Translations under genes and position numbers: made by a program | The notes under the pieces: model-generated | Told to the model about the DNA's origin: nothing | The model's input: only the letters and a program-made list of their open reading frames with translations | The model's database searches: none | Assembly (NCBI RefSeq): GCF_036417845.1 | Contig: NC_089978.1 | Location: forward strand, 161,817,962 to 161,881,961 | Source: Apteryx mantelli | Taxonomy: Eukaryota; Chordata; Aves; Apterygiformes; Apterygidae | Length of the DNA stretch: 64,000 nt | Direction of reading: 5' to 3' | Shown: positions 28,064 to 41,048 of the stretch, one piece after another | Layout of the letters: the number at the start of each line of letters is the position of its first letter | How positions within the stretch are numbered: position 1 is the first letter of the stretch

Positions 28064-28520
28064 ACTTTCCCATTCTCTCTGCTTTTATGGCGGTATTGTT
28101 CAAATCATACTCTTTCATGTATGTTTGTAATCCTATATAAATAAGTAATAAAGAATGTTTATTTAATCTAGTATTCATTCTCTCGAAGACAGTTGCATGT
28201 TTAGAAGCCATTCAGGTTTGTCTGGTCAGAATCAGTCTTTACTGAACCTTTTTTTTTATACAACATGCTGTTTTCATGTTGCCTATTTTATTTCTTCTAA
28301 TAAAACAGTTGATTGGAATTTCCTAACTCTTCCTCTTACCCCATTCTAATGTCATACCTTTTTTTCTACGAGCTCTTTTTCTCTCCAGACTGCTGGTATC
28401 TTGCTAGTCCCATATGAGCTTTAGGATTGCTCAACAGCAGTTTTATGATCTCAGTGTATATTTGGTTTCTTTAGATCCCTTCTGTGCATGTCATTTGGTC
28501 TTACTGAGTTATAAAATGTA

Positions 28521-28588
28521 GGCTAAATTTATCCCTTGTTTAACTCCATTGACTTCAGTAGTTGTTTGCTATAGGAAGAATTTGGCGC
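28521..28588. repeat. Ancient imperfect palindrome, AACTCCATTGACTTCAGT core
   Basis: Arms GGCTAAATTTATCCC (28521-28535) and GGAAGAATTTGGCGC (28574-28588) are imperfect inverted repeats. They flank an AACTCCATTGACTTCAGTAG centre. It is the clearest short member of this relic group in the window. Confidence 0.65.
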
Positions 28589-28613
28589 ATTCATTAAATG
28601 GATATACTTTCCC

Positions 28614-28643
28614 ATTTCTTTCTTTCTTTTTTTTTTTTTCCAG
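28614..28643 (+). repeat. TTTC/T pyrimidine tract ending in CCAG
   Basis: (TTTC)n followed by about 13 T and CCAG resembles a strong 3' splice site. The sequence after it hits stop codons quickly in the frame needed to continue ABTB3 (phase 1), so it is not the next coding exon. It is either simple repeat or a cryptic acceptor. Confidence 0.5.
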
Positions 28644-29480
28644 GCTTATCTAGATCATGAATTTTATCTCCTGCCTAATGTTTCTGGCCTTTGTACAAAA
28701 CACAGAGAAAAATAACTATTGAATACTTCATCCATCTGGATTCTTGCTACGCAATCCCCTGCCTTGTTCAACAATAGACCCATTCTCTCCCTTGTATTTT
28801 CTTTGGATATATTTATAAAAACATATACTTGTTTCCTATTACTCTTTCAAGCTAAAACAAAACAAAAACCCTACTGTTTGTCCCCTTAACTTTATACCTT
28901 ATAATATTTTACCTCCAGCATGTATTCAGACATCATAACTTTGTCTTTTCTGTTTCCTCTCTAATTTCTTTTCTCATTTAAGAAATGAGCCAAGAGCCAG
29001 AGGAGCTGTTTATTTTGACCCACTTGTTTCTCTCTAGCAATAGAATTGCTTTCACATGTATTTCTTCTAGGTTAGCCTTTAGCATATTCCATCCTTTGCA
29101 TTTTGACATGCAGGTCACTGTTTTCACACTGTTTTTTTTTTAATTGAAAGAAAGTTTGCTTTTCTCAATAGAGATTCTAAGTACCTTCCTTAGTACTCAG
29201 TTCATCTGGAAGGGACATAAGGTTTTTCTTTTCTTCCACATTGTTAGTAAACACCTCCTTGTTAATACCAAATTTAGCATTACCTCATGTCTCATTGCAT
29301 TCCCCGCTGAAACGTGTTATCATCACCTTCACAGTTCACAAAGTCCTCTGACGTATATATTATAGAATGGCAGGTCTTTCCCAAGAGCTGGCTCAGCAAT
29401 TAAAATTTCCCACTGGCACAGATGGTTATGATAATAGGACATTATATATATACATAGAGAGAGAGAAAGAGCGCGCTCCT

Positions 29481-29665
29481 ACATTTTTCAAAGTAGTGTA
29501 CAAACATTAGCTAATTAACCCTAATAACAGCTCTGCAAGGAAATTAAATGTGATTATTCCCATTTTATAGATGGAAAAGCTCAGGAAAGCAGACTAAATG
29601 ACATGCTGGAGGCCAACACCAGACATTGTTATTGAGGGGTGGGAATAGATTTGAGGACCAAGTGC
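29481..29665 (-). mobile_element. MIR-type SINE relic, antisense
   Basis: Read on the minus strand it shows the order of a MIR-family SINE. On the + strand the landmarks are AAAGTAGTGTACAAACATTA, then ATTATTCCCATTTTATAGAT, GGAAAAGCTCAGGAAAGCAG, and GGAGGCCAACACCAGA before GGGAATAGATTTGAGGACC. These correspond to the well-known 'fraction of AAAGCGCTTTACAA / CCCATTTTACAGATGG / CTGAGGCAC / GGTCACACAG / GATTTGAACCC' layout. It is heavily diverged, consistent with insertion in an early amniote ancestor. Confidence 0.8.
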
Positions 29666-31259
29666 CATCCTCTCATGGCCTCTGTTCAGTTCAGCAGGCT
29701 GCCAAATGCCAGGTGAGATCTTTCCTGAAACCCTGGAGTTTATACTGTTGGTGTGGTTTTGCATTGTGCCTTTCAGGAGAGCTGGTGTGCTCATTTATTT
29801 AAGAGAGAGTTAAGTCGTCATTTTCATAGCTCGACCTTCTTTGCGTGGCTTGCTTTTGTCACTACCCTGAAGCCAGAAGAGGTGTCTGGAGCTGGAAGCT
29901 TATTTTCTGTCCGCATATTTTTGGCAGTGAAAACAAAGACGTTCGCTTTGTAGCTGCACGGAGGACGTTCTCCTGATTTTCATAAAGGGAGCTTGCTTGG
30001 TCACCATTTTCTGTCTGTGGCTGCCATCGGTGGACGTTTAAATGCCATCAGCGATGCTGCTGTAGGAGGCTATGATGTGCTGAAAAAAATGTGTAACTGG
30101 ATGTGTCGTTATTTGTTACTTAGTCTAAGTGACTCTCTTTTTTGTCATCTCAGCAGCTTCCCCCACTGTTCTCTTCCTCGCCCACCCCACCTCACCCCCC
30201 AAAAAATATGTGAACAGAGATTGTGCTTCAGTCAGCACTTTGCTCATCCAGTAGCAACCCAGGCAGGATGTACCCTGTGGGCCTGCACTCAGGGCTGTGG
30301 CAGGGTGCTCTCGGAGGTCTAGACGAGGGGCTCAACTCGTTTAACACCTACCACGTGTCACCCCGGTCAGTGCATTGGTATATCCATAGCTTGGCAGGGC
30401 AGCAGATTAGTGACCCTTTGAGTCTCCTGGCTCTCGGGGAAGCCCTTTTACAGGAGAGGAGCTTGAGGTGATGCCAAAGCTGGATGCAAGTGGGTGATGC
30501 CCCGAGTCTGCCATGCCACTTCAGTGCTCAGATGGTCCCTAAGATTTGAAAGGAAGATTTGGATTCAGTCTTTCTAATGAAATAAAATGTAAAACCCTGT
30601 GTTATACCCGCTGCGGCTGTCCGGTTTGCTCACCTTGCCTGTCACTTCTGTTTTTGAGAGATGGGCAGAAGTGTTGTATCATGTTATCAACTGCTATTTT
30701 TAACCCATGTAACCAGCACCATGGAAAATCTGCATGGTTTCAAACCGTGCCTGGAATACAAGTCTTTCGAATAACCTGCCTCTTAAGGAGCGCAGGCAAA
30801 ATCAGAGGCAAAGGTTGCAAGCTTTTGGGGAAAAAATGGTGTGGTTTTGCATGTCATTTGCTTTTTATTTTCAGGTTACCATCAGGTTGAACACCTGAAA
30901 GTATGATACTGTGGTGTTTACTTTTTTATTATTGATCACGGGTCAGGCTAGAGATACTGTTCTGGTGAGGGCTCAGCAGACATTTGAACTGAAAATGGTT
31001 CTGCTATCTCTGAAATTTTCTGTGCCTTATGGAAACAACAGTGGGGAACCGTAAGAAATTAAAACCAACTCTTTTCTTCTGCAACGTCACAATCATAATT
31101 TGTAATGTGGTGAAACCTAATTTCTATCTAGCTAGTCTTCATGCCAGAGAAGAGAGGAAACTGGTGCAACCCAGGGCTGTGGTGATGAAGGCTCTTACTC
31201 ACCTTCGCGGCCCTCTGCACAAGAGAAACGCTTTCTCAGCAGAAGGCACGCGTCAAACC

Positions 31260-31620
31260 TGAAATCCCTCCCAGTGGCAAGCGCTGCCCCTGCCGGGATC
31301 GGCGGGAGGGTGCAGACTGCTGTGCCGGGGAGCTGCGCCTGTGTGCGACCGGCTTCGCCCCGGGGAAGCCCTGCCTCCCGGCTGTGCCACGGCCTCCTCG
31401 CTGTCTCGCCGTCAGCTGGGGGAGTGGTATTATTGCAACTTTATGGAAGGAGGGGAATGTTTTTGGGGGGGGTGGGTGGAGGAAGACGCAGGTGGATTTC
31501 CTGAGTCACCCCATGCTTGCAGGGCGTTGCAGTTGCTGTCTGGGGGGACTTCTCGTGTGCCCTTCCCAAATTTGGTGTTCCCGTCGCGCCTGGGTGACCC
31601 AGCCAGTGAGCCGGGGTGCA
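31260..31620. other. CpG-rich pocket in intron 1
   Basis: A few hundred bases with clearly raised GC and several CpGs (for example CCGGGATCGGCGGG and GTGCGACCGGCTTCGCCCCGG) sit inside AT-richer intron. There is a G-rich run at 31456-31473. Frames here do not resemble known proteins. It might be an alternative promoter, a small unannotated exon, or just a GC-rich patch. Confidence 0.4.
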
Positions 31621-32373
31621 GGAGCAAGGGAGACTGTTGATGAGTGTCAAGCTCCTGAGATGAGCCAGGCCTCTCCAGAGCAAGGAGAGATGTGAACGCC
31701 GTCATTTCCTTGGAGGGGCCTGATGGGATTTGCTCCACCACTTCCCTAACCTCACCCATGGCAGCTGCAGATCTCACTCTGTCGTCAGCAACCTCTCTGC
31801 CTGGGCAGGCAGGTTGGACCAGACCTTCCTCTTCCCTCTGTAACCACATCTACTGGTGCATCCTTGCTGGAAGTGTGCTGACTTCTGCCAGGTCCCTCCG
31901 AGGAGAGCTGCTTTCTGTGGGTGGCAAGCAGCAGTCCAGAAGAAACACGTAATTAAAACCTGCCCGGGTACCTGGGTGCACACATGAGAGCATCCCCATG
32001 GTCTGAGGCCCTGGAGAACCGCCTTCACCCCGTGCATTTCAAACAGCCAAGCTACAAACAAAAATGTGAGCCCCTACCACAGTCGGAGTCTGTGATTAAT
32101 AATCGGAGCTTAAAAACTCGCCGGGTCGGGGCCCGTGCATGGCCAGCTTCGGGGGTGAGCACTGCGAGCCCCCGGCTCCCTGCAGTGACTTCTGCTCTGA
32201 TCGGCTCCAGGCTGAGCCTGAGCTGATGCCTTGGAGAGGAAACTCCATATCGTATTAATTATCCTTGGTTCATGCCCAGGCTTAATTTTGAAATGGATCA
32301 TTCGGCACAGTAGTAGAATTAGACTCAGAAATGTTTAATGTGGATTTGGTTTATGAAAGAATGCAAATCTAGC

Positions 32374-32390
32374 TTTTTTTTTTTTTTTTT
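32374..32390. repeat. Poly(T) tract of 17
   Basis: Uninterrupted T run. No associated retroposon body was recognised. Confidence 0.75.
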
Positions 32391-32591
32391 GAGAAGCCTC
32401 TTTTGGAAGATGACTTCACTTAATAAGGCTAAATATTTTAGCTTGTTTGCCTTATTCTTTTTCAAAATCAGGCTTCTGTGAAGTTATTTCCATACATTAG
32501 GAAGTATGCTAGCAAATGTCTGCCAGCTGGTGGCAAGATACTAGAGTGACATTACCCATTTAGGTGAGACCCCATCCAGTGAGTTGGACTT

Positions 32592-32608
32592 AAAAAAAAA
32601 AAAAAAAA
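32592..32608. repeat. Poly(A) tract of 17
   Basis: Uninterrupted A run about 200 bp after the poly(T) at 32374, giving a T-run/A-run pair in inverted orientation. The sequence between them is unique and not recognisable as a retroposon. Confidence 0.75.
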
Positions 32609-33051
32609 GGTGCATGCCCCGTTCTCTGCCTGAGCTCAAATTCTTGATTCTTCTTTTAAGAGCAGTATCATGTGCTGCTGCCCTTAATCCCTACTTTACC
32701 TATGACTTTGACGTGTGCACTGAAACTTCTCAATGTGACTGAGCCTGGGGGAGCCAAATACCTAAATGGGGATTGTTTTCAGCATGCTAGAGCAAACGTA
32801 TGAGCAAACGTTATGAAAGAGTAATGTGTTATGAAGCGGCATCAAAAGAATACATGGTATTAGAAATAGTCACTGGAGTTGGTGTTTATACTGTGAGTTA
32901 AATTAAGCTTTCTGAAATTTGAAGTCAAGGGGGAAAGGGGTTTACTGAGAGGTATAGCTTACAAAAGCTCATTAAAGAGACATGAGTAAAAAGACCCTAA
33001 GGAATCTGATGGAGCGGTTGTATGACATACTGAGGAAAACCAGACTGTATT

Positions 33052-33135
33052 CCAAATTTTGTCCTTAAATATACGTTCCTGTCTTCATTAAAGTCAGTGG
33101 CAACCTTGCGTATACAGCTGAGGTCAGAATTTTGC
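33052..33135. repeat. Ancient imperfect palindrome
   Basis: CCAAATTTTGTCC on the left pairs imperfectly with GTCAGAATTTTGC on the right. The centre contains TTCATTAAAGTCAGTGG, and a CGTATACAGCTGAGGTCAGA stretch recalls the GTGTAACTGAGATCAGA arm of this relic group. Confidence 0.55.
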
Positions 33136-36100
33136 ATACGAAAAGAGACAGGCTTAGGGTGTTTATTATTGGTGCACAGATTGACTCTGCAGGAGATAAA
33201 TGCAGTTTATTTTCATATGGTGTAGTATAAGAATGCTTCAAGGAATTGCAGACACCAGTGGGAACTTAAAGCAAAATCTGGAAAAATACTCACATACGGA
33301 AAAAATAAAAGTACAAATCATGATTTTATTTCAAGCTAAGCATTATGAAATCTTTCATTCTGCAAAAAAAAAAAGATTAAAAAATTCAGTTTTCCTGTGG
33401 CACTAATGCATTAATTACATAATTTGAGCTGATCTATGCTCAGGCTATGAGAAATCTTGAGACATGGCTGTATAGTGTGAAAGAATATTGATGCTGTTTC
33501 TGTGAAGTTTTCTGTGTATTAATAAATGACCTAGAAGAAGCAGGAGTAAGTTGTTTAATACTGAGTTATCTGAAGATGGCAAACTGGGCATGCTTTTCAT
33601 GTAGCAGCAGCAAGACTGAAGGGAAGACGAAGACCATGAGAGCTAAGAAAAAAGGGCAATTGCTTATGGTGTTGGAATTAGCATAGGCGTGTGGAAATCC
33701 TAATACACTTGGGGTGAAAATAGTATCAGTCAGAAATTAAAGGATTATTAAAATGCAGAAGAGTAGAGAAAGCCTGGGGATGCCTCCTATAACTAGCTAG
33801 TCAAATGTGAGTATTCAGTTTGGTGTATTGCAGAAAGCAAGTGTTATTTGCCTTCCAGGACTACAAGGGAATGTGTTCAAGAGCAAATAATGCATTCTTA
33901 AGTGGACCTGCTTAGCATTCCTGTGAATTGGGGTGAAGTTAGCTGGTTTATACTGGAGTGGCATAAAAAAGAACCTAGATTTCTTTCTTGATGTTGGATG
34001 TGCCGGGAGAACTAGCTCTGGCCGGAAGTTACACTTAAACTTATTGTATGTTCTTCTGTCACGCAAGGAGCTTAAAACTGAAATCTCTTTAGAAATGGTA
34101 TTTTTCTTTATATTATACCATTTTTCAAAGGTTCTGGGAAAGTGGAAAAAGGGACCATCTTTGGTTTCCTGGCTATGGGAGCATCCTGCTGATCTATTGC
34201 TTTGGTGTTTGCAGGTACTCCCAGCCTTAACAGACTGTTCTCAACACACTAACAGTGCTGTTATGGGTTAACGCCTGCATTGCATGAATGGCCTGACAAG
34301 GGAAGCTTCACTTCTTTTTTTCCCTGCTGTACTCATATGGCAAAAACAGGGAAAAAAAAAAAAGAAAAGAAAAGTGTCCTATCTGCTGACCAACAGCATA
34401 AAGAGACAAGCGTAAAGAACAGAAGATCTGTTTTTTGAAGGTTGTGGCCAGGCTGCCAGCAAAGACTTGCTGTTCTCTTTTCAAACTACCCTAACATTCA
34501 GGTGTATTTGCTGATAATTTGTGCCAGGTGGCCCCCTTCAATCATGCCTGTGTGGCTGTGTCCTGTAAAGGCCACATGGCCCATTTCTGTGAGTTGACAG
34601 GCAGTGAAGGTTGAGTGATAAATGAGCTCTTCTAGCGGAAGAGTTAGCCTTGTTTGGCCTGTTCCAGTAGGGCAATTCAAGGTAAATATGGATTAACAGA
34701 GTTTATAGGCTTCTGTTTTGGAGGTGGTAGCACTTACCTTCTCACACCTGCCAAACAGGTGGGTTTACTGTGGTTTTATTTGCTGGTATGGTGCAGCCTG
34801 GTCCCACAGGGTTTTGGTTCATGCCTTGTATCGGAAACTAGAAGCCAGCCGTGCTTCTGAGGGGCTCCCATGAATACAGGATGATTGTGTGTGGCTTTTT
34901 TTTTTTCCTTTCCCCTTTGATACTGCAAAATATTTATGTAAATGTCAGTGGAGGTAAATGGCTGTGACACTGTTGCTTTGTTGTTTTGCAATTATCTTCG
35001 TGCTTTTGTGAGAGCAAACCCAGTGGTTGGAAGCAGATTCTTGACTCAAAAAGCTGTTTAATGAATATGTGAGTAGCAAGCAAGCAAGACATGATCAGCT
35101 ACTTAACTCTCCTTCTCCTTTGTGATCAGCCCTTCTCTTCAGTGTTGCCCTCTGTGAGCAGCTGCCAGTCTGTAATGGGGCTGGGAGAGCAGTCCTTATG
35201 GCTCAGCTGGATACCTGGCCTCCGTAAAGGCATGGTCTGGAGTCTGCCACAGCCCCTCTGTCGCTCCTGGGCTCCTCAGCAGGAAGAGCCGCCTTACATG
35301 GAGCTGGTAGGTTTCTCCCTGTGCAGAAAGTAGTTTAGAGAGAGAACAAAGAGAGATGATACTTCAGCACTTCTGTTAATGACTCTAGAGCTAAAAACAT
35401 AATTGCATTGATTTCCAGTTGTGTCCCTTTGCTCCCATCTGCCCTCCCAAGAAATTAAGTGAAACATAAGAATAAACATTTCCATCTTTCTCCCCTTTCC
35501 AAGAACTCTTTGAAAGACAGACTGGTGCCCAGATGTGCCAAGTGAGCAATGTCTAAAAGCCCCAGTTAGTGTTTTCCACGCAGTGATGGTCCGTGAGATC
35601 AGGGAAGTTACTGAGGCATAGGGGAAGGGGGGAGTGTTGTTTTCTCCCATTAGTATCACTAGGAACAACATCACCTTCAATCATGTGACAGAGGAGTAGC
35701 GAGGCAAATAGGGCTGGTTCTCTTTTCTTGCGACTTCTAAACTATTCACCTCAGCTAGGATTTGTTCACAGCAGCCTGTGGGATATTCACACTCAGGCTC
35801 TCACGTTCTCAAGATGGCTGAACATGTCGCAGTCAAAATCCTTCATTTGTGCTAGGCTGTCTGGTGAGCCACTGCTGCTGGAGGGGTGGGTGTTTGCCCA
35901 CCCCAATGAAGGCGGATGAATACAGTATTTGTGGTGTTGTGAAAGAGTCAGGGCAAAGCTGCGTACTGGGGAGAGTGATCTTTGTATGTAGGAGGAGGGA
36001 AGACCATCTTCCCAGTGAGATGTAGTCTACATTGAGGGTAAAAAAGAATGGGAAACCTGGATGTGGAAGTCCTAAGATGTGACTTTCCTCTATCTTTTCT

Positions 36101-39100
36101 CTCCCTTGACCAGCTACTGAGAATGTCTCTTTGTTTAGCCTTGTTTAAAAAAAAAAAAAACAACTCAACAACAAAACTCTTTATTCCTTGCGGCCATGTT
36201 TTTTCATTGCAAGATGGATTCTTTTGCTGGGCAGCTTTTGTCCTACACCTCAAAATACTTGCAAATTGGCCTGGTGTCAGGGTTTGTGCTCCTGAAACTT
36301 GGTCTCTACATTACATTGCTTCCGTAGTATTTTCTCCCATTGCAATGAATATTTCTACCTGTTATCCTCTTTCTGGGCTCCTTAACTTCATGTTCATGCA
36401 AGCCTTGGATGTGCCATCCCAGGTAGGCTGGAGATTTTTGTAGCTCCCAAGCCTGAGCATCCTCCTGTGATACTGAGGACTGACTCAGTTGCAGAGTACT
36501 TCCAGTGAGTCACAGAGACTAGGCAGGGGACCACAACTTGGAGGACACTGCAGTGATGGAGCAACCATCTTAAGTTACTCAGGGCCCAAATACTTTCTAC
36601 TGGAAGTGACATCATGCTCCTTATGGGAGGATGCACCCATATTTCCTCCACCAGCCTTTAATTTGAATACTGCACTTGGAGCCTGCTGCAGTGGCAACAA
36701 CTGAAATGTAATGAATGAATAAATCATTCAAGGAGCCCTTCAGGGGCATAGAACAGCACTTAGGGTAACTCTGTTCCTTTTCAATAATTGTGTGCGAGTG
36801 TTTCCACATATACCGAGGAATGTTCTCTGCGAGTCAAACCACTGCTTGCAGCTATATCCTTGGTATGCTGATGCCGTGTTCAGATAACTCCCTCCACTCA
36901 AACCAGATTGCGTCCCTAGAGAAAATCTCTTTTCAGGGAATGAAGGCAGGCAGCTTGACTGCATCATTTTATATTGTCATTTGAAAGAATCATTTTTCTG
37001 CAGCTGGGACTGTTGCTCTGAAAGAAGTGAAGGTTATAATTTACTTAGCTCCAGCAGGGCAGTGGATGCTTCGCAGCCATGCACACAGGCTTATTGTTTT
37101 TGCAGTGTTGAACAGCATCATCTTACAGCTTAAAGCGTAAGGTTTAATACAGCTTATGAGAAATGGCAGCTTTTTAAGAAAACAGAATAAAACTGTTAAT
37201 CTGCATACCTTTATAATTCTCACATGAGGTGAAAGCTAACTTCCTTCCACTTTGCAGGAAAAATTTACCAAGAGGGGACCTGAAGGAAAGGTGGTTTTAT
37301 TTTTACTTAATGTTTTATCACATTTATCTGCCTATTATCACCAACTGAAACTGAATTGCAGTTGTCAAAATAAATAAGCTGAGCATATTTTTTCTATGTA
37401 TGGGAGAATGTCTGTGTATATTGAGTTAGTGCTTGATCCTGGATGGTAACAAATGACCACTGACTGTTCATCCTATTCCTCCAGCCTAACTCAGGATTGA
37501 GGTCTTGGTTACTTATGGACCAAGCCAGTCCCTGGGTATGTGAATGGAAAAGCTCTTGTTGACTGCATTTGGAAATGACTTGAGCCCCATGCTTCAAGGT
37601 GTTGTTGGATTGCTTGCGTGCAGAGAAGGGCAGGACCTAATGTTCCATGTTGCAATTTAACTATTTTAGCATGACATCCAAAGCCATGCTGCACACTTCA
37701 TTCCTTAGGGTGACAGGAAGCATTTCTCACCAGCAGCGCACCAGGCCCTGGGAAACATTCCGGCCCAAATGCAACAACTGGTGGAGGAAAACACCTGCTG
37801 GGGATCCCATTCCCTGGTGTGTTGTTACTTCCGCTTTAGTCTGTCAGCTGTTGTAACAGGAATTACATTTACTATCTTCTGAATCGATGGGGTGAAGATC
37901 AGATTGCTTCTTATGGGCTGGAAAACTTTAATGCATTGGTAGATACTCCCTAATATAGTGCCCTCTCCACTTGATAGATGAGTGTCCAATGAAGGCTACC
38001 AAAATAGCGCAAGAGCAGAAGGTACGTAACCAACTGCTCCCTCCATCCCTATATGAAATTTAGTGGCTTTGGAGACGAGTATAGCAATGTCCCATTGGAA
38101 AAGTCAATTAGAGGTCAAGGAAAAGGACCCACGTGTGAATATTCAAGAGCAATGTGTACCATACCCCACAGCTCTGCAGGCAGTTACAGACCTGCAGTAA
38201 TGCATGGAGCTGTAACACAAGTTCACCATAAAAAGCAGTCTCAAGGGTTTTGCTTCAGCTCTTTAAATGATTCTATTTTGTGTCCTCTGGGTTAGTGAAG
38301 TGTTGTTTGATGGGCATGCAGTGAGGAAGCGACTTGGCAGAAGTCAAGCAATGAATCAGATGAACCCCAGGAGTCCTGTCTCCCAGTAATGTGCTGCGGC
38401 TATTGGAAAACTCTTCTCCTTCTAGAACTAAGGACAACCATTAAATTAAGAACTTCTGCAGGAGCTAGGTAATACTTTATTAAAAGAAAAAAGAAAAAAG
38501 TCATCACATATTTATGTTCAAGAGTCTGATATGCTTGAAATCTGATTGTACCTGAAATTTTTTGTCCTGAAGATGAGGCTGTTGTGAATTGATTTGGTCC
38601 CCCCTTGTTTTTTTCACCTGTCTTTTGCCATTTGACACAAGCTGAATTTTTTAATTTAATTTTTTTAATGAGATGACCAGGGGTATTGCAAAGGTTCTAA
38701 AAATACAAGTGCAGATAGGCATTAAGCATCCCAAACTTCTGATTTAAAGATACAATAAGTACATGCACATACATACAAACATATAGAGAGGCATACATCT
38801 GTGTAAATGAGGTGTATATAGTGACATTAATTAAAAGCATTATTGAAAAACAATTGCATATTATTTTCAGTTCCAACTGGATGAAAGCAGGGTTAATTTT
38901 TTCTGGCTGTGCTGCTCCTGAAACTGAAGTCCAATATTTACACACATTGCTCATGCTAGAAATGATATAATCCTATTGCAGAGGAGTTTAGTCATTGATA
39001 TCAGTCTAGGTTCACAGAGGGTAGATGATGCAAACACAAATCAGCAAAAGTTGTGTCCCAGTGAGATTTTAAGTTTTCAGAGGCCTGGAAGGCACTGGCA

Positions 39101-41030
39101 GTCATCTTAATGTGGAAAGCTAACACACAGACCTTAAATATGCTGAGTGCAGTGCTTTTTGTGGCCATGAGCAAAGCATATCATTTTTTAAGTAGTTATT
39201 TGTGTATATTTGCCCAGCATTTTGTGTTGTCACTACACATCTAGCTTCCCTTTGTCCACTTGCACAGTCGGAATAAAGAAATCCACCTCTCTGCTCCCCA
39301 AGGTCCCACTCTACCCCTTACTCCTTTTGGAGAACCTGAATATCATTGTACTGTGTTGAACAAAGGGAAGTAACTACTGGCAAATCAAGCAGCAGCTTAG
39401 GAAAAATACTGTTGCTCTGCAGCTTGTACAATGTATTCAAATGATGATCTTCTAAGAATGGTTTTGCCCTACCTATGCGTCCGGTTCTGCTTCAGCGATT
39501 TCACTATCCTTCGGCAGTAGTGCGAAATAGTTACACATATCCAAAGTAACCATAAATGATTCTCCATTCTCTTCCTCTCTTTTCCAGCTGAAGCACACTT
39601 TCCCGTATAGGTTTTATTTCAAGCTTTCCAGTTTTTCAGTCCTGTGGGCGTAGACTTGCTCCTGTTTTCCTAAATTAAATAACCTCAATCCACGCTGTTG
39701 TTGATATGCCCTCAATTCAAATATTGTAATCTCTTTTTAAGTGTCTTTTGGCCAAATCTTGACGTTTGCACTTAGATGAAATCAATAGGTGTTTGCCTGA
39801 ATAGTTCAGGATAATTCTCTTTATATATTTGAATTTAACCCTTCACTTTAAGATAGTGATCATCTTAGCTCTTGTAGTTAGAGATGCTCTGAAACAAGTG
39901 TTCATTCTTGCCTTCTAGTGCTTTCTGTTTTCCATCTTGAAGGGTTTGCATTAGATCCTTCCTGCCACTCTCACATATGACCATGAAAGTCTTTCTTGGT
40001 GCCTCCCCTGGATGCTTAATGTCACATCTGTCCAGTGTCTTTAATTTGGAACTTAAATTGCACTTATCTGGCTTAGCCTTTGGCAACAAAACCAACTGAT
40101 CTTTCTCTTCAAAAATGATAAAGAGAGCCTCTATATGAAGGCAGAAATTGGCTTCTGTGTTGTAATTATATGTATTTTACAGAAAAGCTTCTTAGGAGAA
40201 TGATCTTCCTTCTCTTTGTCTCTTTTCTTTCTCGAAAGCAGTCAGTGTAGCAGCATGATTCTAGGCCTTTTAAAATACTGGCGTTTATAAGCCAAAAGGA
40301 AAAAAAAAAAAAAGTGGTGCATTAAAATAATAAGTAACTTAGAAGGATGTAATTCTGCCAGGGGTTCTGGTGACCTCATAAACCACATGAGCAGACTTGG
40401 GGTGTTTTTTCACCAAATTTCCAAGATGAGAGATTCTTTGATTACATGATTATATTTTAAAATGAAACCAGTTGTATTTAGATCACTTTCAGTTCACTTT
40501 GCACGCTTTTCCTTACTTGTGATTGTCTCGAACCCTTCCCTTCTGTCATCCGGTGCTCCAGGAATGACTTGCGAATGGGCTGTGTTTAGTATCAGGAGCA
40601 AATCTGTATGGTGTGGGTCTTTGGTTACTGCCTTCTCTTGGCTTTATATTTTCGGTCATTCTGACTCCTCGTGGTTTCCTAGCTGAACCTCCAAGCACCC
40701 TCCTTGTGCTTCCAATTAAATACCTTCCCAGCGTCCACATCCTCAAGCGACTCTTCCCTTCGTCACAGTGTTGACTGTCTCCTCGTTTTCCTCTTCCAGA
40801 AATGCTGATTTTGTTTTGACTGGGAGTTTATGAACATATTTTATTTTTGTGCAAAATATGGCACTCGCTCACGGTGCATATTAACCAATCTGTGATTAGT
40901 AATGACCTTGAGAAATTGAACGTCTGGCGCACCGGTACTTCACTGTGCGCGGTCTTTTGTGACAACGCTCTTGCAAGTGTCATTAAGTGACAGCTTTTTG
41001 ACGTGCTGCTATTCACGCTGCACACGGTGA

Positions 41031-41048
41031 GCAGCAGCAGCAGCAGCA
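41031..41048. repeat. (GCA)6 trinucleotide microsatellite
   Basis: Six consecutive GCA units, readable as CAG/CTG. It is intronic, so no polyglutamine is encoded by ABTB3. The preceding 100 bases are moderately CpG-containing. Confidence 0.85.

Larger units (their letters stand above)
24170..29480. other. Intron 1 segment, mostly unique non-coding
   Basis: It includes two palindromic relics (28011-28063 and 28521-28588) and a pyrimidine tract ending in CCAG (28614-28643). The stretch 26540-26830 is AT- and pyrimidine-rich and free of recognisable repeats, and could be conserved non-coding DNA. No coding exon was recognised. Confidence 0.5.

Noticed and set aside
28614-28700. Pyrimidine tract plus CCAG as the acceptor of ABTB3 exon 2
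   Set aside because: The sequence after it does not encode the residues expected after GKNASG and stops quickly in the required phase.
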